From positions 2,666,001 to 2,730,000 of the forward strand of contig CBDEUB010000002.1 in the NCBI GenBank assembly GCA_965243145.1: a stretch of DNA of 64,000 bases, written 5' to 3'. Position numbers and translations under genes: made by a program. Positions 59,839-64,000 of the stretch are shown piece by piece. The number at the start of each line of letters is the position of its first letter. Position 1 is the stretch's first letter. Under the pieces are notes generated by a model. It had not been told where the DNA came from and did not search any database. It worked only from the letters and a program-made list of their open reading frames with translations. Origin of the DNA: CBDBLK01 sp965243145. Lineage in GTDB: Bacteria > Bdellovibrionota > Bacteriovoracia > Bacteriovoracales > Bacteriovoracaceae.

Positions 59839-60075
59839 TTAGCGCGCCAGGCGCAACAGGCCCCGTCGGCGTTCAATGTATTGGATGGTTTTTTCCCGAA
59901 ATTCGTCCAGGGAGTAGTGGTCTTTCTCCAACAACAACTCGCCTTTGATAAAATCAATGGGGAATCCGGTGAGAGTGCTTAAAGAGGCGAGGGAAACTTT
60001 CTGTTGGGTACTCGCCCCTTTTTCCGTTTGCTCATTTGACTGCGCAAAGGGCCGCACACAATTCATCGTGGCCAT
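59839..60075 (-). CDS. small protein of unknown function
   Basis: 78 residues, soluble, with an FPIDFIKGELLLEKDHYSLD core and a basic C-terminus. Not recognised. AAGGAAG before the ATG and a good promoter upstream (60126-60155) argue that it is a real gene. Confidence 0.55.
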   Translation of the reverse strand: MATMNCVRPFAQSNEQTEKGASTQQKVSLASLSTLTGFPIDFIKGELLLEKDHYSLDEFREKTIQYIERRRGLLRLAR

Positions 60076-60125
60076 AAAGCACTTCCTTGCTAAAAGTTAC
60101 AGGCCTTTGACTGTGCAACACTAAA

Positions 60126-60155
60126 ATCATACCAAGATTGTGCGTTTTGAGTCAA
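60126..60155 (-). promoter_or_regulatory. sigma-70-type promoter of the small gene
   Basis: Minus strand: TTGACT (60155-60150), 18-base spacer, TATGAT (60131-60126). The best-matching promoter in the window. Confidence 0.65.
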
Positions 60156-60209
60156 GGAGACTTTCTATGAAACGCAGCATTGTAAGTTTTTTTTAGACCA
60201 GGGGGCGAA

Positions 60210-60959
60210 TTAAGGGCAAGAGATGCTGTTGTCGGGTTCAATACTGATGGGAGAGCAAGAGTATTCGGTTTGAGCATCAAATTTGGACATGGTGTAGTGG
60301 CACAAGGCGCTGGCGGGTTGTCTGGAATTAACTCTGCAATCCTGATTGTAAAAGGAAGGTTTGCAATCCTGTGTCTTTTCATTGTAAGTGCCGTAGATTT
60401 GCCGGCACACTAGGGTTTGGCCAGTTTCCGTGGAGGGGAGAAAACAGGTCTCCAGGCCGCTACTGTCGAAGTCAATTTGCAGGGGAATGGCATGGGTGAT
60501 GGATCGCGGCCCCGAATTTTTCTCCAGAGATTTACTCAATTTTTTAAAGGTGACATCAATGTTGACCTCAGCGTAGTTTTGGCCAGAGTAGCGGGTTAAA
60601 TTGCTCAATTTGATAGAGTCCAGGCGAACCAAATCGCGGGCGTCGTTGCCTCCGGAGGCGATGAGCGTTCCCCCGTTGCGCTTATAAATTTGTCCCAGAA
60701 CTTTTCCATTGGAAATGCTGGTGCCCTTTCCCCCCAGGGTATTGGTGCAGGCCTGCGGGTCTTCCAGGGCCAGGTAAATATTTTGGTAGAGGACTTCAAT
60801 GGCCAAATCAGTTTCGGAAAAGTTGGCATCGAGATTTTGTGAGTCGCCGACATTGAGTGCGACCAGACCGATGCCACTGAGCATGGCCGTCGAGATCATC
60901 ACTTCGGTGAAGCTCAAGGCCCGTAGATTCAAAAAGTTGGACAATCGCTTTGGCCACAT
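60210..60959 (-). CDS. type IV pilin-like protein with N-terminal methylation motif
   Basis: 249 residues. Prepilin-type N-terminus LNLRALSFTEVMISTAMLSG: positively charged leader, cleavage before FTE, then a hydrophobic helix, although the usual glycine at -1 is a serine. The mature part has eight cysteines in the second half (CFLPS, CRQIY, CKPSF, CRVN, CHYT, CSPI, SCP). Probably a minor pilin or pseudopilin exposed on the surface. Stands alone, with no other pilus genes in the window. Confidence 0.7.
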   Translation of the reverse strand: MWPKRLSNFLNLRALSFTEVMISTAMLSGIGLVALNVGDSQNLDANFSETDLAIEVLYQNIYLALEDPQACTNTLGGKGTSISNGKVLGQIYKRNGGTLIASGGNDARDLVRLDSIKLSNLTRYSGQNYAEVNIDVTFKKLSKSLEKNSGPRSITHAIPLQIDFDSSGLETCFLPSTETGQTLVCRQIYGTYNEKTQDCKPSFYNQDCRVNSRQPASALCHYTMSKFDAQTEYSCSPISIEPDNSISCP

Positions 60960-61033
60960 AGTCAGTTCCCCTTCCCTATTGAAAAGTCGGACTTTTCTTC
61001 ATTATAGACGAACTCGGCCCATTTGTCCGGCCC

Positions 61034-62875
61034 CTATCCGGTTTGTGCCTGGTGCATGTGATAAAAGTGGCCCTTGCGTTTGAGCAGTTCTGGAAGTGGC
61101 CCGTGTTCCACCAGCAGGCCCTTTTGAAAGACCAGAATTTGGTCGCAATTTTTCACCGTGGCGAGCCGGTGGGCAATGATCAGGCAAGTTCTTCCCCGCA
61201 TGATGTGGCCCACGGCGCGGTGGATGACTTCTTCAATATAGGGATCAATGTGAGAGGTCGCCTCGTCGAGAATGAGCAGGGAGGGGTTGGCCAACAGAGT
61301 GCGGGTCAGAGTGACTAATTGTTTTTCCCCGGAACTCAAGTTGGAACCCATGCCCAGAATGGTGGAGTTGAGGCCCCACTTTTTTTCTTGCATGATTTTG
61401 GCCAGGCCAGTGGTGTGGCAGGCACTCGTAATGCTTTCGTCGGGGATTTTGTGGGCCAGGCATAAATTTTCTCTCAAGGTGCCACTGAAGAGGATGGCGT
61501 CCTGGGAAACCAACCCAATGTTCTGGCGCAGGAATTTGCGTTGGTAAGAGCGGATCGAGTGGTGGTCGAGGGTGATGTCTCCCCTCTGGTATTCGTACAG
61601 CCTGGCGAGTAGGGAGACGGTGGTGGTTTTGCCGCATCCGGTGGCACCGATCAGGCCCACTTTTTCTCCCGGCCGAATATGAAAGGAGAGATTTTGCAAA
61701 ACCCATTTGGGGGCCTCCCGTTCGGGGTGGGGGTAGTGCATCCACACATTTTTAAACTCGATTGATCCCCGCACTTCCTCCGGAGGCAAGTCGAGTTGGC
61801 CATCTTCCCCCAAAACCTGTTCTTCGGTGGCGTGGGTGAGAAAGCTGGCCACCCGTTCGGTGGAGCTAAAGGCCTGTTGGATGACATGAATTTCCCGCGC
61901 CAGCATCATCACCGGAGTAAAGAAGCGCTCGCAATACCCCACCATGGAGACGAAGAGTCCCGTCGCCATGGTGCCGGCAAAAATTTTCAACCCTCCAAAC
62001 CACACCAGACCGATCAGGGGAAAACTGCACATCAGGGCCATCAGGGGGCGGCTCCAGGAGTAGAGATTGTTGGCGCGCAGGTGGGAGGCCAGGGAGTCGT
62101 CTACGCTGTCTTGGAATTTTTCCTGCGACCATGTTTCCAGGCCATAGTTGCGGATGATGGGAAGGCTAGATAAAAATTCGCTGAGCCGCGAGTTGAGGGC
62201 GGAGGTTGAACGGGACATGTGGCGGTTGACACTTCTAACCCAATGGCGGGTGCAGTAGATAAAGAGCATCACCGGCAGGGTGAGCAAGACCATCACGCCT
62301 CCCAAGATAAAATCTCCAGTCAGCATGGCCACCATCGCCAGTGAGGCCATAAAGGTGGCGTTGAGCAAGCGGCCCATATTTTGAGCAAAGAAATTCTCCA
62401 TGCCCTCGACATCGTGGGTGATGCGGGTAACGATGCGGCCTTCTGGCTGGCGGTCGTAAAAGCTCATGGGCAATTTTTGCAGGTAATTGAAGAGGGTGTG
62501 GCGCAGGTTGAGGACGGTCAGCGAACTGTATTTGGCCAAAAGATTGCGGCCCCACCACAAAAGGGCCAAATTGAAAATTTCCAGGGAGACGATGGCGGCA
62601 CCCCACTGGTAAGTCGTCAGTTGATTTTTGGCCAACAGGCCCTGGTCGATGAGCAGGCCTAAGCATTTGGCCGTGCCGATGGTGCACAGGGAGGCGAGCA
62701 ACATGCACAAAAGTCCCAATCCCAGGGGAAGGTGGTATGGCCTGGCGTATCCCAGGATGGTGAGAAACGCTTTAAAGTCGCCCAGGGTTTTGGCCGAAGA
62801 GGTGCGGTCGTCTTGTTCGTCGGCGGACAAATAGGATGGAGGGGCCTTTTTGGTGCTCAAAAGGGAGTTGGACAC
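61034..62875 (-). CDS. ABC exporter half-transporter with canonical Walker B, variant signature
   Basis: About 613 residues: six membrane helices (residues about 30-320) then an ATPase domain with Walker A GATGCGKTT, Walker B LLILDEATSHID and switch histidine IIAHR. Its signature motif is LSSGEKQ instead of LSGGQ. Such asymmetry is typical of heterodimeric exporters. GTG 62875 overlaps the stop of the upstream half-transporter gene by one base (TAGTG), so the two form one complex. The substrate is unknown (lipid, peptide or drug). Confidence 0.9.
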   Translation of the reverse strand: MSNSLLSTKKAPPSYLSADEQDDRTSSAKTLGDFKAFLTILGYARPYHLPLGLGLLCMLLASLCTIGTAKCLGLLIDQGLLAKNQLTTYQWGAAIVSLEIFNLALLWWGRNLLAKYSSLTVLNLRHTLFNYLQKLPMSFYDRQPEGRIVTRITHDVEGMENFFAQNMGRLLNATFMASLAMVAMLTGDFILGGVMVLLTLPVMLFIYCTRHWVRSVNRHMSRSTSALNSRLSEFLSSLPIIRNYGLETWSQEKFQDSVDDSLASHLRANNLYSWSRPLMALMCSFPLIGLVWFGGLKIFAGTMATGLFVSMVGYCERFFTPVMMLAREIHVIQQAFSSTERVASFLTHATEEQVLGEDGQLDLPPEEVRGSIEFKNVWMHYPHPEREAPKWVLQNLSFHIRPGEKVGLIGATGCGKTTTVSLLARLYEYQRGDITLDHHSIRSYQRKFLRQNIGLVSQDAILFSGTLRENLCLAHKIPDESITSACHTTGLAKIMQEKKWGLNSTILGMGSNLSSGEKQLVTLTRTLLANPSLLILDEATSHIDPYIEEVIHRAVGHIMRGRTCLIIAHRLATVKNCDQILVFQKGLLVEHGPLPELLKRKGHFYHMHQAQTG

Positions 62876-64000
62876 TATTTCAACTCCATGACCCGATGGC
62901 AGTATTTCAGGGTCGATTTCCGGTGGGCCACCCACACCATAGCGGTGTCTTTGAGTTCATTGTCGAGATGGGCGAGGATTTTTTTCTCGGTCACGCTGTC
63001 GACGGCACTGAGACAGTCGTCCAGAAAGAGCAATTGTGGTCGGCGCGCCAAGGCCCGCGCCAGGGCCAACCGTTGTTTTTGCCCTCCCGAGAGGTTGACC
63101 CCCACCTCGCCCAGGGGCGTTTCCAGTTGGTAGGGCAGTTGCATGATGTAACTGGCGAGTTCCGCCAAGTTGAGGAAGTGCCAAATTTCATCGTCGGAAA
63201 AGTGGCGGTCGAGGCAAATATTTTGGCGGATATTGCTGGCAAACAGAAAACTCTCCTGTTCCAAAAGGCCAATGTACTGGCGCAGGTGTTGGTGTTGGTA
63301 GGTTTCCAGGGGGCGGCCACACAGTTGGACGGAACCCTCAATGCGCCTCTCGATGCCGCTCAAAATGCGCAGCAGGGTGGACTTGCCGGAACCGATGGGG
63401 CCATAAAACCCCACCCGCTCTCCGCGCTGGAGGGAGAGGTGGAAATTTCGCAACAGTGGAACGCCGCTGGAGGGGTAGCGAAAGGACAGGTTGCTCACTT
63501 GTAAAACGGGCCGAACCGAGTCGGACGGCACTTTTTCTCCCTGGCCAGTGAGGTGGGGGTCTTTTGGATGGGTGTAGATTTTGGACAATCTGTCCAGGGA
63601 CACCAGACTCCTTTTCAATTCCGAGACGATGGTGCCAAATTCCGCCATCGGGCCTTGCAACATAAAGATGAGTCCCTGCATGGCCACAAAACTTCCCAGG
63701 GTCAATTCCCCTTGCAGAACCAGGTGGACGCCCACGGTGAGCAAAATCAGGTAGCCGAAGACGCTGGAAAGTCCCATGGTTGGAATGTAGAGGAAGGTGG
63801 TTTGCGCCGCCTTGAGGCGTTGCCGGCGGTACTGTTCGGCGGCCTTTAAAAAGCGCTCTCTCCAGGCCATGCCGGTGTGGGTAAAGCGCTGCAAGCGGAT
63901 GGTGGAGACAATTTGACTGGCGAGTTCGTTCAAACTTCCCAAAAATTCCTGAGATGTGCGGTACAGGCGCGACTCCCGATCGGAAATTTTTTTCACCACC
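62875..64000 (-). CDS. ABC exporter half-transporter, partner subunit (5' part outside window)
   Basis: About 375 residues are visible; the N-terminal membrane helices lie beyond the right edge. ATPase motifs: Walker A GPIGSGKST, signature NLSGGQKQR, Walker B LLFLDDCLSAVD, in which aspartate replaces the catalytic glutamate, and VAHR. Its degenerate Walker B pairs with the partner's variant signature, so one of the two ATP sites is expected to be catalytically weak, as in TM287/288-like heterodimers. Confidence 0.9.
   Translation of the reverse strand, partial: VVKKISDRESRLYRTSQEFLGSLNELASQIVSTIRLQRFTHTGMAWRERFLKAAEQYRRQRLKAAQTTFLYIPTMGLSSVFGYLILLTVGVHLVLQGELTLGSFVAMQGLIFMLQGPMAEFGTIVSELKRSLVSLDRLSKIYTHPKDPHLTGQGEKVPSDSVRPVLQVSNLSFRYPSSGVPLLRNFHLSLQRGERVGFYGPIGSGKSTLLRILSGIERRIEGSVQLCGRPLETYQHQHLRQYIGLLEQESFLFASNIRQNICLDRHFSDDEIWHFLNLAELASYIMQLPYQLETPLGEVGVNLSGGQKQRLALARALARRPQLLFLDDCLSAVDSVTEKKILAHLDNELKDTAMVWVAHRKSTLKYCHRVMELK

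Overview
The window looks like the chromosome of a Gram-negative bacterium, most likely a member of the Bdellovibrionota (Bdellovibrio-like). This is inferred from the style of the many lipoproteins and exported repeat proteins and from gene content; no rRNA or other marker gene is present to settle it. The backbone is moderately GC-rich. A 29.3-kb integrated conjugative element (ICE) in the middle is more AT-rich, and its cargo is the most AT-rich part.

Left backbone (1-21.4 kb): a partial PLP enzyme of methionine/cysteine metabolism, exported proteins, the guaB-guaA GMP operon, an ankyrin lipoprotein, two related metallo-hydrolases, an Rrf2 regulator with a cysteine desulfurase, an exported J-domain protein, aconitase with a conserved partner gene, and a decayed nuclease-like gene. 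Four full copies and one fragment of a structured repeat are spread over 4.3-15.1 kb. Their stems keep pairing although the sequence changes between copies.

ICE (21397-50688): bounded by a perfect 26-bp direct repeat. Its left copy is the last 26 bases before the stop of a formylglycine-enzyme-fold gene (20212-21399). A paralogue of that gene lies beyond the right end (51528-52709). The two paralogues differ mostly at NNC-type codons in a C-terminal motif of the kind diversified by retroelements, so the element appears to have landed at the end of a hypervariable region. From left to right the ICE carries small proteins, two sigma-region-4-like regulators, virB2-B3-B4, an AT-rich cargo (NYN nuclease, membrane TPR protein, DUF4268/PD-(D/E)XK-like protein, FRG-TPR protein), an orphan DNA methyltransferase, virB5-B6-B8-B9-B10, an FtsK-type coupling ATPase with a Replic_Relax protein, lipoproteins, a five-gene signalling operon, two tandem unknown paralogues, an excisionase and a tyrosine integrase. 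No VirB11 or classical relaxase was recognised.

The signalling operon (41123-47007) is the best candidate for an undescribed system. It encodes a response regulator of NtrC type that has lost key ATPase and sigma-54-contact residues, a small exported protein, a membrane-anchored peptide-binding protein, a YcaO-like enzyme and a hybrid histidine kinase, with overlapping or nearly touching genes. A plausible but unproven reading is a modified-peptide signal that controls transfer of the element.

Right backbone (50.7-64 kb): a HigB/RelE-like toxin with an HTH antitoxin, the second variable protein, a DUF433/DUF5615 pair, cmoB, a YbaN-type membrane protein, two exported RCC1-like repeat proteins, a DUF4160/DUF2442 pair, a pilin-like protein and an asymmetric heterodimeric ABC exporter that runs off the right edge.
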